A stretch of DNA of 31,731 nt from assembly GCF_031426495.1 (NCBI RefSeq), contig NZ_JANPLK010000039.1, forward strand, positions 1 through 31,731, written 5' to 3'. Both the position numbers and the translations under genes were made by a program. Source of the DNA: Gemmatimonas sp. GTDB lineage: Bacteria > Gemmatimonadota > Gemmatimonadetes > Gemmatimonadales > Gemmatimonadaceae. Below are positions 6,554 to 14,788 of this stretch, one piece after another; the first letter of the stretch is position 1, and each line of letters opens with the position of its first letter. Below the pieces are notes generated by a model. It saw only the letters and a list, made by a program, of their open reading frames with translations. It did not search any database and had not been told where the DNA came from.

Positions 6554-6585
6554 ACGGTGGAGCCACCGCACGGTGGAGCCACCGC
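6554..6585. repeat. Tandem 16-bp repeat, each unit a hairpin
   Basis: Two identical copies of ACGGTGGAGCCACCGC (6554-6569 and 6570-6585). Each unit holds the dyad CGGTGG-AG-CCACCG. The repeat lies between the apt stop and the tRNA half, so it could end apt transcription or act as a processing element. No T run follows. Confidence 0.6.
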
Positions 6586-6648
6586 AGGGTCGTTGCGAAT
6601 CTCGTTGATCGGTGCGTCGCGCTCAAGTCTGTCCGGGTGTTCTCGTGC

Positions 6649-7179
6649 TCAGAAGGTCACCACAGCGTGTACGGCGCGATCTGGCAGTTTCGCCCGGCCA
6701 TGCAGAAATCCGAGCTCGACCAGAACCGAGACCCCGGTAACCGATCCTCCCAGTCGCTCGATCAGACGGCAGGCCGCGGCAGCCGTTCCGCCAGTGGCCA
6801 GAACATCGTCGACCACCAGGACGCGGGCGCCTGCCCCAACCGCGTCGGTATGCATCTCCAGCACGTCGCTCCCGTACTCGAGGTCGTACGATTCACGTGC
6901 CGTTTTCCAGGGCAGCTTGCCCGGTTTCCGCGCCGGCGCGAACGGCACGTCAAGCTGCAGCGCCATCGGCATGCCAAACAAGAAGCCACGGCTCTCGACG
7001 CCGACCAGATGGGTGACACCGGAACGGCGAAAAGGCGCCAGCATCTCCGTCATCACGTCGCGCATCAGCGCCGGATCGGCAAGCACCGGCGTGATATCCT
7101 TGAAGAGAATGCCCGGGCTGGGAAAGTCCGGGACATCCCGAAGCGTGGCAGTCAGTCGATCGATCAGCGTGGCGGTCAT
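6649..7179 (-). CDS. apt: Adenine phosphoribosyltransferase
   Basis: Converts adenine and PRPP to AMP and pyrophosphate (purine salvage, cytosol). From ATG 7179 it is 176 residues, the normal family length. Landmarks are the N-terminal TLRDVPDFPSPGILFKDITP, VGVESRGFLFG, and the PRPP-binding loop VLVVDDVLATGGTA. ATG 7191 would add four residues; 7179 fits the family N-terminus better. It follows acyP after 27 bases on the same strand and is the last chromosomal protein gene before the tRNA half. Confidence 0.95.
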   Translation of the reverse strand: MTATLIDRLTATLRDVPDFPSPGILFKDITPVLADPALMRDVMTEMLAPFRRSGVTHLVGVESRGFLFGMPMALQLDVPFAPARKPGKLPWKTARESYDLEYGSDVLEMHTDAVGAGARVLVVDDVLATGGTAAAACRLIERLGGSVTGVSVLVELGFLHGRAKLPDRAVHAVVTF

Positions 7180-7206
7180 GCGCCGCAACATATCGCCGAC
7201 CGCCCG

Positions 7207-7494
7207 CTATCGCTCGATCAGGAAGGGCGTGGGGAGACCCATCGCGTCGAAGCTTGTGAGTTCCCGCCGAACCACGTTGCTGACCGTCGAGTACTGCGGG
7301 CCGATCGTCAGAACGCGTTCCAGCGTGTCCAGCGCCATCGCTTCCCCGGACGCGACGAGCACCACGGCTCCATCAGGCTCATTGCGCACCCACCCAGCGA
7401 GCCCGAGCGCTCGGGCCTGCTCACGCACGTACCAACGGAAGCCGACGCCCTGCACTTCCCCTTCCACCCGGTAGCGGCGAACCGCCAGCGCCAT
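7207..7494 (-). CDS. acyP: Acylphosphatase
   Basis: Hydrolyses the carboxyl-phosphate bond of acylphosphates. 95 residues, standard for this small alpha/beta fold. The phosphate-binding loop GEVQGVGFRWYV carries the catalytic Arg, and GWVRNEPDGAV carries the catalytic Asn. The start ATG overlaps the stop of the upstream Ala/Pro-rich gene by one base (TAATG), which implies translational coupling. Confidence 0.95.
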   Translation of the reverse strand: MALAVRRYRVEGEVQGVGFRWYVREQARALGLAGWVRNEPDGAVVLVASGEAMALDTLERVLTIGPQYSTVSNVVRRELTSFDAMGLPTPFLIER

Positions 7495-8495
7495 TACCGA
7501 CGGACGCCGAGGAGGGCGGCAAGCGCGGCGGCCAGTGCGGCGGCGTCACCGAGACGGGGCTCATAGCCGGCCAGCGAGATCTCGCCGTCGCGAACACGAC
7601 GGGCAAGGAGTTCGAGCGCCCGCGCCGCAGCCTCGGCGCTTTCATCACCGGCGCGACGCGCCCGATCCGCCCACGGTTCAAGCGCGCTGTTCGATCCCGG
7701 CGTCGACGTCCGGCTCGGCGCGGCGGAGCGCTCCTTTTGAAGCGGCATGATGTCAATCATGTCGTCATCGCTCCACGCGGCAAGCGGTTCTGGAGACGGC
7801 GACGCGTCGAACAAGCGCGCGGCCTCACCTGATGCGCCGGCGATGCCCTCATGGTCGCGCATCTCATCGGCCAGTGCCCGCATTTTCTCGGCAGCTTCGT
7901 CCAGCGCCCACGCATCGGAGGGCGTCGGCGCCTCTGGGGCTGGGGCGGTCATCGTCCACTCGGTGGCCGCGACAGCCTCCTCGACAATCGCCTCCGCGGA
8001 CGGTGGCGTGAATGACGCGGCTGGCTCGTCGACCGCCCGCATTGGCATCGCCGGTGTCGACGAGAGGAACGCGTCAATCCAGGGGAGCGGTGGCGTCTCC
8101 AGCGGTAACGACACACTCGGCTCAGCCGGCGAAACGGCAACCGGACCTGCGGTTTCGTCAAGAATGGCTGGCAGATCAAACGCGGGCGTCACGAAATCAT
8201 CCTGCGCCATCGACCCGAGCGGCGTGAAGTACGCTGGTGTCGGATACGATGGCGGCATCTCTGCGGCCGACGCCGCCCCCACCGAGAGCGGCGTCACCGA
8301 GAGCGGCGTCACGGCCCGCGCTGCGTCGAGGGCTGGCGTTCTGCGCCACGGCTCGGGCACGTACGGACCGACCTTCAATCGAACCGGGTTCAGCGCACGG
8401 TCACCCTGCGCGCTCCCCGTGTGCGGAAACGCATACGGAGTGCGAGTCGAGCGCAGGTCAGCGCCGCTGGAAGGATTCGAGGCAGGTGTGGACAT
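7494..8495 (-). CDS. Ala/Pro/Ser-rich hypothetical protein
   Basis: 333 residues, very rich in Ala, Pro, Ser, Thr and acidic residues through most of its length, with no signal peptide or clear membrane helix. It is probably largely disordered. It contains a duplicated PLSVT motif from a 15-bp DNA repeat. The more structured C-terminus (about 260-333) reads RARRAGDESAEAAARALELL, then VRDGEISLAGYEPRLGDAAA and a hydrophobic Ala/Leu tail ending in LLGVRR. No family was recognised. It sits between pcm and acyP on the same strand and touches acyP (TAATG). The position of the ATG at 8495 and strand-consistent packing support it as a real gene. Confidence 0.7.
   Translation of the reverse strand: MSTPASNPSSGADLRSTRTPYAFPHTGSAQGDRALNPVRLKVGPYVPEPWRRTPALDAARAVTPLSVTPLSVGAASAAEMPPSYPTPAYFTPLGSMAQDDFVTPAFDLPAILDETAGPVAVSPAEPSVSLPLETPPLPWIDAFLSSTPAMPMRAVDEPAASFTPPSAEAIVEEAVAATEWTMTAPAPEAPTPSDAWALDEAAEKMRALADEMRDHEGIAGASGEAARLFDASPSPEPLAAWSDDDMIDIMPLQKERSAAPSRTSTPGSNSALEPWADRARRAGDESAEAAARALELLARRVRDGEISLAGYEPRLGDAAALAAALAALLGVRR
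8281..8310. repeat. Two tandem copies of a 15-bp repeat inside the Ala/Pro-rich gene
   Basis: ACCGAGAGCGGCGTC occurs at 8281-8295 and again at 8296-8310. It is in frame and encodes a duplicated five-residue unit. This is a possible slippage site that would lengthen or shorten the protein by five residues. Confidence 0.8.
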
Positions 8496-8570
8496 AGCGT
8501 GGTCAGGCCGTGAGTGCCGAAGATGCGCTGAGGAGCAACCGCGCGCAAACGGGCGCGGGTGTCGGGTCCG

Positions 8571-9227
8571 TCAGGCCGGCCAACCACCGGCCCCAATCAA
8601 GGGGACGAAGCGGACCGGAACGATGTCACGACCTTCCAGCTGTCCGTTCCGTTTCACGAACAGCGTCAACATCTGTTCGTCCCTATCACCGATGGGAATC
8701 AGCATCCGTCCGCCCTCGGCCAACTGTTCCTCCAAGGCGGGCGGTACGTGGGGCGCACCCGCGCTGACGACGATCCCATCGTATGGACCATACTCACGCC
8801 AGCCGAGCGTGCCGTCACCGAGCAGGATGGAGACGTTACGCACGTTGGCGTGCTGCAGAATCGGGCGCGTCTTGTCGAGGAGTGCCGGAAAGCGTTCGAT
8901 CGAGAACACCTGGGCCGCGAGCTCCGCCAGCAGCGCCGTCTGATAGCCGGACCCTGTACCGATCTCGAGCACCTTTTCCTTGCCCGTGAGCATCAGTTGC
9001 TCGAGCGCGCGTGCGTGCACGTACGGCTGCGAGATCGTCTGCCCGCTGCCGATCGGGAGTGCCGAGTCTTCGTAGGCCCGATGACGCACCGTGGGCGGCA
9101 CAAACAGATGCCGTGGCACCTGATCGATGGCGCGCAAAACCGCGAGGTCACGAATGCCCTTATCCTGGAGCGCCTCGACGAGCCGTCGGCGCGCGCCGCG
9201 GAACTCCGGTTCTACAGAGGACGCCAC
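8571..9227 (-). CDS. pcm: Protein-L-isoaspartate O-methyltransferase
   Basis: Methylates isoaspartyl residues in aged proteins using S-adenosylmethionine, starting their repair. 218 residues from GTG 9227. The family block ALPIGSGQTISQPYVHA precedes the SAM-binding motif I KVLEIGTGSGYQTALLAEL. Later blocks are LLGDGTLGWREYGPYDGIVV and PPALEEQLAEGGRMLIPIGD. The frame is open further upstream, but that part is antisense-like and lies inside surE, so GTG 9227, 16 bases inside the surE end, is preferred. The surE-pcm pairing is widespread and supports a joint damage-repair role. Confidence 0.93.
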   Translation of the reverse strand: MASSVEPEFRGARRRLVEALQDKGIRDLAVLRAIDQVPRHLFVPPTVRHRAYEDSALPIGSGQTISQPYVHARALEQLMLTGKEKVLEIGTGSGYQTALLAELAAQVFSIERFPALLDKTRPILQHANVRNVSILLGDGTLGWREYGPYDGIVVSAGAPHVPPALEEQLAEGGRMLIPIGDRDEQMLTLFVKRNGQLEGRDIVPVRFVPLIGAGGWPA

Positions 9228-9970
9228 CAATCCGTCGCCGTATCGAGCACATCGCGGTGCGTGAGGTCGAGGTGCAACGGGGTCACCGAGATATACCCGT
9301 CGTGTACGGCGCGGAAATCCGAATCCTCCGGACCACTCCACTCCACAGTACCGCCGCCGATCCACAGGATTTCTCTACCCCAGGGATCCTTCATCTTCGT
9401 GATGGAGTCGCTGAACACACGACGTCCAAGTCGCGTCAGGCGAACGCCTTTGATCTGGTCACCGGCCACGTTTGGCAGGTTCACGTTCAACAACGTCTCA
9501 CGCGGAAACGACGTGAGCGACATCAAGTGCTTCAGTAGGTCGCGCAGCACATCAACCTGCGTCTCAAGCAACGCGTCGGCGCGTAGCACACTGCCGGCAA
9601 ACGAGACCGCGATCGACGGAATGCCGAGCGCCAGACCTTCCATCGCGGCCGCCACCGTGCCGCTGTAGAGCACATCCTCGCCCATGTTCGGGCCGTGGTT
9701 GATCCCGCTGATCACGTAATCCGGGCGCTCGTCGAGCAGCACCTCGCAGGCGAGCATCACGCAATCGGTCGGCGTGCCGTCCACCTGCCAGCGTCGCTCG
9801 CCGAGTTGCACGGGCCGCAACGGATGATGCAAGGTGAGCGAATGGCTGGTGGCGCTCTGTTCACGATCGGGAGCCACGACACTGAGCTCGCCAAGCGGGA
9901 AGCAGGCCTGCTCGAGCACGCCCAACCCCTTGGCGAGAATGCCATCGTCGTTACTGAGGAGAATGCGCAT
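9212..9970 (-). CDS. surE: 5'/3'-nucleotidase SurE
   Basis: Metal-dependent nucleotidase that removes phosphate from nucleoside monophosphates. 252 residues, the usual length. The metal-binding NDDG lies at residues 7-10. APDREQSATSHSLT at about 33-46 carries a further ligand and the active-site Ser, and GINHGPNMGEDVLYSGTVAAA holds the conserved Asn. The start ATG 9970 matches the family N-terminus MRILLSNDDG. It overlaps pcm, and 59 bases separate it from the MerR-like gene upstream. Confidence 0.96.
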   Translation of the reverse strand: MRILLSNDDGILAKGLGVLEQACFPLGELSVVAPDREQSATSHSLTLHHPLRPVQLGERRWQVDGTPTDCVMLACEVLLDERPDYVISGINHGPNMGEDVLYSGTVAAAMEGLALGIPSIAVSFAGSVLRADALLETQVDVLRDLLKHLMSLTSFPRETLLNVNLPNVAGDQIKGVRLTRLGRRVFSDSITKMKDPWGREILWIGGGTVEWSGPEDSDFRAVHDGYISVTPLHLDLTHRDVLDTATDWWRPL

Positions 9971-10029
9971 GGGATCGGGTGAAAGACAAAGAGCAATCAG
10001 CGCGCGGGATGCGTCTGAGCGAGTCGGGC

Positions 10030-10407
10030 TTAGCGGGGACGCGGGGACGGACGGTCGTCGAGAATGGCCTGCAACTCCGCCAGATCGCGCTCGATGCTCT
10101 CGAGCGCTTCGATCTCGAGTGCTGCCCGGGCCGCTGGTCGTAGGGAGCCCCCTTTGCGGTGCTCATCGAGTTTTTGGCGCGCGCCGTCAATCGTGTACTT
10201 CTCGGTATACAGCAAATGCTTCACGAGCAAGATCAGTTCGACCTCGCGACGCGCGTAGACGCGGTTGCCGCTCCGATTCTTTGCCGGATTCAGGAGCTTG
10301 AACTGGCTTTCCCAGTATCGCAGGACGTGCGGCTTGAGATCGGTGAGTGAACAGACCTCGCCAATGGAGTAGAACTCCTGGATCGGCTCGCCGCGGGGCG
10401 CCGCCAC
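10030..10407 (-). CDS. MerR-family HTH regulator
   Basis: 125 residues. An N-terminal winged HTH (EFYSIGEVCSLTDLKPHVLRY then WES, about residues 11-34; wing around NRSGNRVYARREVE) is followed by a short helical dimerisation region (LEIEALESIERDLAELQAIL). The spacing is that of the small HlyU/CarA-like MerR subgroup without a separate ligand domain. No metal-binding Cys pair is present, so a metal sensor is unlikely. The start is GTG 10407, two bases after the gpsA stop, so it is probably co-transcribed with gpsA. The target is unknown. Confidence 0.85.
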   Translation of the reverse strand: MAAPRGEPIQEFYSIGEVCSLTDLKPHVLRYWESQFKLLNPAKNRSGNRVYARREVELILLVKHLLYTEKYTIDGARQKLDEHRKGGSLRPAARAALEIEALESIERDLAELQAILDDRPSPRPR

Positions 10408-10408
10408 G

Positions 10409-11413
10409 TCAGTCGCGCTCCGCGCGCAGCTCGCGCGCCATCAGTTCCGCGACGGCTTCGCGCGGGGCCTGCCGTTCGAACAGGATGCGATACGTCGCGT
10501 CGATAATCGGCATCTCCACGTCGGCACGGTCGGCGAGGGCCTTGGCGCTCTGCGCGTTCAGCACGCCCTCGGCGACGCTGTCCTTTCCGGACAGCGCTTC
10601 ATCGAGAGACTGCCCCTGCCCGATCGCCACGCCGAGGGCGCGGTTGCGCGACAGCGCGCCCGTGCACGTGAGCACGAGATCGCCCAGCCCCGCGAGCCCG
10701 GCAAAGGTCTCGGCACGTGCGCCGAGCGACACGCCGAGGCGCGTCATCTCGGCCAGGCCTCGCGTCATCAGGGCCGCGCGCGGATTGTAGCCGAGTCCCA
10801 GCCCGTCAAGGATGCCCGTCGCCACCGCCATCACGTTCTTGAGTGCACCGCCGAGTTCCACACCGACAATGTCGTCGCTGGTGTACACCCGGAAAGCGGC
10901 CGCGCTCATCGCGGACTGCACGAGCTTGGCCGCGTCATGCGACGCGCTCGCGGCCACGACCGCGGTCGGCTGTCCTTGCGCCACTTCAGCGGCGAAGCTT
11001 GGTCCGCTCACGGCCACGACCTCATGTCCGAGCGCTTCCTGCGCCACAACATCCGTCATCAACGCCAGCGTCTCGCGCTCGATACCCTTGGTCGCAACCG
11101 AGAGTACCGCACCCGGCGCGATCGACCCGGCGGAGGACGCAACCACGGCGCGCAGGACGTGTGATGGCGCGGCGTAGACCACCAGACCGGCACCCCGAAG
11201 CGCAACTCCCATATCGCTGCTTGCCGTGAGTCCCGGAGCGAGCGCGATGTTCGGAAGGAAGCGCGGATTCTCGTGACGGGCGTTCACCGCCTCGACCACG
11301 TCGTGTTCACGGGCCCAGATGGTGACGCGATGACCATTGCGCACGAGACGATCCGCGATCGCCGTGCCCCAGGCACCGCCACCGATCACGGCGCAGGCCA
11401 GCGGCGTCTCCAT
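10409..11413 (-). CDS. gpsA: Glycerol-3-phosphate dehydrogenase [NAD(P)+]
   Basis: Reduces dihydroxyacetone phosphate to sn-glycerol 3-phosphate, the backbone for phospholipids. 334 residues from ATG 11413. The Rossmann motif is ACAVIGGGAWGTAIA near the N-terminus. Family blocks include SVATKGIERETL, VSGPSFAAEVAQGQPTAVV, the catalytic Lys block VELGGALKNVMAVATGILDG, and TFAGLAGLGDLVLTC. The frame is open far upstream into plsY, but the family start and the TAATG overlap with the plsY stop fix the start. Its neighbour PlsY uses the product directly. Confidence 0.96.
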   Translation of the reverse strand: METPLACAVIGGGAWGTAIADRLVRNGHRVTIWAREHDVVEAVNARHENPRFLPNIALAPGLTASSDMGVALRGAGLVVYAAPSHVLRAVVASSAGSIAPGAVLSVATKGIERETLALMTDVVAQEALGHEVVAVSGPSFAAEVAQGQPTAVVAASASHDAAKLVQSAMSAAAFRVYTSDDIVGVELGGALKNVMAVATGILDGLGLGYNPRAALMTRGLAEMTRLGVSLGARAETFAGLAGLGDLVLTCTGALSRNRALGVAIGQGQSLDEALSGKDSVAEGVLNAQSAKALADRADVEMPIIDATYRILFERQAPREAVAELMARELRAERD

Positions 11414-12045
11414 TACGCGCGACCTCCAGCAGAAGACGACGACGAGCTCGTGCCGACGCGACGCTCTTCCCCGCGCCGAAGGCGACCGATGTTCTCGCGA
11501 TGGGTCCAGAAGACAAATGCACCGACTGCCGCACTCACCAACACCAGCGGCGTGATCTCGCGCTGCTGCAGCAACACCGCCACGGGAAGTACCACGGCGC
11601 CGACCAGTGATCCGAGCGAGACATAACGCGTTATCGCCACCGCGATGATGAAACCGACGATGGCGCAGAGCGCAGGAATGGGAGCGAGCGCGATGAAGAC
11701 GCCACTCGCCGTCGCGACGCCTTTCCCGCCACCTTTGCCCATCAGAAACACCGGACGCACGTGCCCGAGGATGGCCAACAAGCCGAACGCGGCGCCCCAC
11801 GGCCATCCGGTGGCTCCGCCGATCGCGCCGGGCAGCAGCAGCACAGGCAAGGCGCCCTTGAGACCGTCGACGACGTACACGAGCAGCCCCCACTTCCATC
11901 CCAGTGTGCGGAAAACATTGGTCGCACCAAGGTTGCCCGATCCTACTGTCCGCAGATCGACACCGTTCGCCCTTCCCACGAGGTACGCCGTGGGAAACGA
12001 GCCAATGACGTACGCGGCAAGCAACGCCGCGGCCTGGGCGATCAT
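11413..12045 (-). CDS. plsY: Acyl-phosphate:glycerol-3-phosphate acyltransferase PlsY
   Basis: Inner-membrane enzyme that acylates glycerol 3-phosphate from acyl-phosphate, the first step of phospholipid synthesis. About 210 residues with five or more hydrophobic segments. Family motifs are seen: AYVIGSFPTAYLVGR near the N-terminus, GSGNLGATNVFR (phosphate binding), and GHVRPVFLMGKGGGKGVATASG. The C-terminus is basic, then poly-Ser. ATG 12045 is chosen; GTG 12054, overlapping the der stop as GTGA, is a good alternative. It is coupled to gpsA (TAATG). Confidence 0.95.
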   Translation of the reverse strand: MIAQAAALLAAYVIGSFPTAYLVGRANGVDLRTVGSGNLGATNVFRTLGWKWGLLVYVVDGLKGALPVLLLPGAIGGATGWPWGAAFGLLAILGHVRPVFLMGKGGGKGVATASGVFIALAPIPALCAIVGFIIAVAITRYVSLGSLVGAVVLPVAVLLQQREITPLVLVSAAVGAFVFWTHRENIGRLRRGEERRVGTSSSSSSAGGRA

Positions 12046-12050
12046 GGGAC

Positions 12051-13364
12051 TCACGACTCGCGCTTGCTCCGCATGATGATGCGCATCGGCGAGCCCGTGA
12101 ATCCCCACTTCTCACGAAGCTGGTTGTGAATGAAGCGGATGTAGTTCTCGGGGATCAAGTCCGGATGATTGCCGAAGAATGCAAACGTGGGCGGAGAGGT
12201 CTCCACCTGCGTGGCGTAATTCAGCTTCACTTCGCGACCTGCCGCCTGGGGCGGCTGCAGTCGGGCGATGATCTCCTGCAGCGCATCATTCACCTGGGAG
12301 GTGGAGATGCGGCGCGTGCGCTGTTCCTGCACTTCCAGCGCCATGTCGAGCACCTTGTTGACGCGCTGGCCCGTGAGCGCCGACGTGAACAGGAAGGGTA
12401 CGAAGCCGAGATAGGGCACCTTCTCCACGGCATCCTTCCGGAACTTGGCCGAGCTCTTGTCGGTCTTGTCCGCGTACAGGTCCCACTTGTTGATCACCAT
12501 GATCAGGCCGCGGCCGGCTTCCCACGCCAACGTCGCGATCTTGAGATCCTGGTTCTGCAAGCCTTCCGTGGCGTCGACCATCAGGATGCACACGTCCGAC
12601 GAATCGATGGCGCGCCGGGTGCGCAGCGCCGAGTAGAACTCGATGCCGTCGTCGATCTTCGACTGACGCCGCAAACCGGCCGTGTCGACGAAGATGATCT
12701 CTTGGTCGTGATAGCGCATTGGCGCGTCGATCGAATCGCGCGTCGTGCCCGATTCGTCGTTCACGACCAGGCGCTCCTCGCCAAGCAGCTTGTTCACGAA
12801 CGACGACTTGCCCACGTTCGGTCGGCCGATCACGGCGATACGCACCGCCTCCGACGGCACTTCATCCGTTTCGGGGATGGCAGCGACAACGGCGTCGAGC
12901 AGGTCTCCCGAGCCCTTACCGTTGGCGGCGGACACGGGATACACATCGGTCACGCCCAGCCGATAAAAATCGTAGAAGTCGGCACTGTTGGGGTCGTCGA
13001 CCTTGTTGGCGACAAGCACCCACGGCTTCTTGGCGTGCCGCAGAATGTCGACGAGGCGCGCATCGCTGGGGTGCACGCCGACCTTGGCATCCACCACGAG
13101 CATCAGGAGATCGGCTTCATCGATCGCCTGCATGACTTGCTTGCGGATGGCGACGTCCATCGGCTCGTTCGAATCTTCGACGAGTCCGCCGGTATCGACC
13201 AGCCAGAAGTGGTGGCCGGCCCAATCGGCCTGGCCGAAATGGCGGTCGCGGGTCGTGCCCGCTTCCTCACTGACGATCGCTGACGCTTCGCCGACGATAC
13301 GATTGAACAGATGGGACTTCCCGACATTGGGACGTCCGACGATGGCTATGACTGGAAGACTCAT
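12051..13364 (-). CDS. der: GTPase Der (EngA), ribosome assembly
   Basis: Double-G-domain GTPase needed for 50S subunit maturation. 437 residues, typical. The first domain has GRPNVGKSHLF (G1), GTTRDRHFG (G2), DTGGL (G3) and NKVD (G4). The second has GRPNVGKSSFV, GTTRDSID, DTAGL and NKWD. A C-terminal KH-like domain follows (about 350-437, SPPTFAFFGNHPDLIPENYI). The start ATG 13364 overlaps the DUF512 gene stop (ATGA). Confidence 0.98.
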   Translation of the reverse strand: MSLPVIAIVGRPNVGKSHLFNRIVGEASAIVSEEAGTTRDRHFGQADWAGHHFWLVDTGGLVEDSNEPMDVAIRKQVMQAIDEADLLMLVVDAKVGVHPSDARLVDILRHAKKPWVLVANKVDDPNSADFYDFYRLGVTDVYPVSAANGKGSGDLLDAVVAAIPETDEVPSEAVRIAVIGRPNVGKSSFVNKLLGEERLVVNDESGTTRDSIDAPMRYHDQEIIFVDTAGLRRQSKIDDGIEFYSALRTRRAIDSSDVCILMVDATEGLQNQDLKIATLAWEAGRGLIMVINKWDLYADKTDKSSAKFRKDAVEKVPYLGFVPFLFTSALTGQRVNKVLDMALEVQEQRTRRISTSQVNDALQEIIARLQPPQAAGREVKLNYATQVETSPPTFAFFGNHPDLIPENYIRFIHNQLREKWGFTGSPMRIIMRSKRES

Positions 13365-14656
13365 GCGGCTGGTTGGAACGCCGCGTCACCTTCCGGGACC
13401 AGCGCGTCTATGAAATCGTACGAAGGATATACCGGCATCGGCAGCGATTCTCGCACCGCCACGAACGACTCTTCATCGAGGAAGAGTCCATCGTCGTTGA
13501 TGCACTCGGCGGGAATGAGCGCGAGATCGAGATCGTGCCGATCGGAAAGCGCCTTGCGAATATCGGCGCCGACCAGCAGGCCGGCGGTGGTCGTGGTCGG
13601 ACCGAACAACGAGTTCTCCATCGTAATGAGCGAGAACTCGGCGCCGGTGGCTTCACGCAGCAGGTCGAGCAACTCGGGCATCAACGGCGTCATGGAGACA
13701 CCCGTTACGACGCCGATCTTTTTGCCGTCGAGGCGGGGCAACTGCGCGAGTCCGTCGCGCACGCGGGCTCGCAGGGATGTCACGGCACCGACGCCATTCT
13801 CGATCTGCGAGAAGTCGCCGTAATGCTCCATGTCGGGGAGCGGTTCGTCGGACAGCAGATACAGCTCGTCGGATCCAAACACCCAACGGTCGCCCCGCTC
13901 CGCCAAGCCACGCTCTTCCCAGCGGTGCACGGTTTCGAGCAAGCGACGCGCGTTGACAGCGTCCATCGATTTGCCGTTGTACAGGTGCGAGAACTGGGTC
14001 ACGCCGACTGGAACGAGCGCCACCGACATCACGGCGTCGCCGAGGTTCCAGAGGTCGGTGAGCGACTGCTCGAGCACGTCACCGTCGTTGAGCCCTGGCA
14101 CGATCACCATCTGTCCGTGGAACTGAATGCCACCCTCGGCCAGCCGCGTGAGTTGGTCCACAATATTCGGGACACGCGGGTTGTTGAGCAGGATCTTGCG
14201 CGCTTCCCACGGCGTAGCATGCACCGACACGTACAGGGGTGACAGGCGGTACTCGAGGATGCGCGCGATGTCCTTCTCTTTCACGTTCGACAACGTGGCA
14301 AAGTTGCCGTAGGCGAAGGACAGCCGGTAATCGTCGTCGCGGATATAGAGGCCTTTCCGAAGGCCCTTCGGGAGTCCTTCGATGAAACAGAATTCGCACC
14401 GGTTCGCGCACCGACGCACCGTGGGCGGAGCGAGCTCCACGCCCATCGGTTCACCACCTTCCCGTTCAATATCGTATTCGACTTCGGAACCATCCGGCAT
14501 CCGCGCCGACACGATGAACGCCTCATCGGCCGTCAGGAACTCCCAATCAAGGAAGTCTTCCAACGGCCGTTCGTTGACGGCGAGGAGTTCAGTGCCGGGA
14601 ACGATGCCGATTTCGTCGGCGATGCTCCCCGGCTGCACACGTGTGACGCGAACCAT
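13361..14656 (-). CDS. DUF512 / PDZ-radical-SAM-like Fe-S protein
   Basis: 431 residues from ATG 14656. A PDZ-like N-terminus (VTRVQPGSIADEIGIVPGTE, about 5-45) is followed by CANRCEFC (Cys83, Cys87, Cys90), a CxxxCxxC cluster typical of radical-SAM 4Fe-4S binding, then FCFIEGLPKGLRKGLYIRDD and YVSVHATPWEARK. The C-terminal DUF512 part contains DKFGSDELY-like sequence (DRWVFGSDELYLLSDEPLP). The substrate is not known. The order DUF512-der-plsY-gpsA is a conserved neighbourhood known from Clostridia, so a link to ribosome or membrane growth is plausible (inference). The frame also opens at TTG 14719, but that start would place the upstream hairpin in the coding region, so ATG 14656 is preferred despite a weak ribosome site. 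Confidence 0.9.
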   Translation of the reverse strand: MVRVTRVQPGSIADEIGIVPGTELLAVNERPLEDFLDWEFLTADEAFIVSARMPDGSEVEYDIEREGGEPMGVELAPPTVRRCANRCEFCFIEGLPKGLRKGLYIRDDDYRLSFAYGNFATLSNVKEKDIARILEYRLSPLYVSVHATPWEARKILLNNPRVPNIVDQLTRLAEGGIQFHGQMVIVPGLNDGDVLEQSLTDLWNLGDAVMSVALVPVGVTQFSHLYNGKSMDAVNARRLLETVHRWEERGLAERGDRWVFGSDELYLLSDEPLPDMEHYGDFSQIENGVGAVTSLRARVRDGLAQLPRLDGKKIGVVTGVSMTPLMPELLDLLREATGAEFSLITMENSLFGPTTTTAGLLVGADIRKALSDRHDLDLALIPAECINDDGLFLDEESFVAVRESLPMPVYPSYDFIDALVPEGDAAFQPAA

Positions 14657-14672
14657 GACCCGGGACGAAAAC

Positions 14673-14700
14673 GGGGGAAGAGGCCCAAAGGCCTTCCCCC
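14673..14700 (-). terminator. Terminator-like hairpin just before the DUF512 gene
   Basis: On the minus strand GGGGGAAGGCC pairs with GGCCTCTTCCCCC (two unpaired bases) around a short loop and is followed by GTTTTC. It lies between the promoter at 14746-14774 and the ATG at 14656, so it could act as a leader attenuator as well as a terminator for readthrough from the TPR gene. Confidence 0.5.
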
Positions 14701-14710
14701 GGATGACAAG

Positions 14711-14736
14711 GGGCGGCAACCGTAGCGCTGCCGCCC
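14711..14736 (-). promoter_or_regulatory. Perfect 8-bp stem-loop at the predicted mRNA 5' end
   Basis: GGGCGGCA and TGCCGCCC flank a 10-base loop. With the promoter at 14746-14774 the transcript would begin near 14739, placing this stem within a few bases of the 5' end. It may protect the mRNA or form part of a regulatory leader together with the hairpin at 14673-14700. Confidence 0.45.
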
Positions 14737-14745
14737 ACTTGAGAA

Positions 14746-14774
14746 AATATACGAACTGTGAGGTCCGAAGTCAA
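14746..14774 (-). promoter_or_regulatory. Sigma70-type promoter for the DUF512-der-plsY-gpsA block
   Basis: The minus strand shows TTGACT (14774-14769), a 17-base spacer, and TATATT (14751-14746). This is close to the housekeeping consensus and stands out as AT-rich in a GC-rich region. It starts 15 bases after the TPR gene stop and points at the DUF512 gene. Confidence 0.65.
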
Positions 14775-14788
14775 TTTAGAACATGGAC

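Noticed and set aside
9228..9365. N-terminal extension of pcm
   Set aside because: The extra 46 residues are Arg/Pro-rich, lie inside surE and do not match the family start; GTG 9227 is adequate.
11414..12115. N-terminal extension of gpsA to 568 residues
   Set aside because: The extension is a shadow frame of plsY; the Rossmann motif demands a start at ATG 11413.
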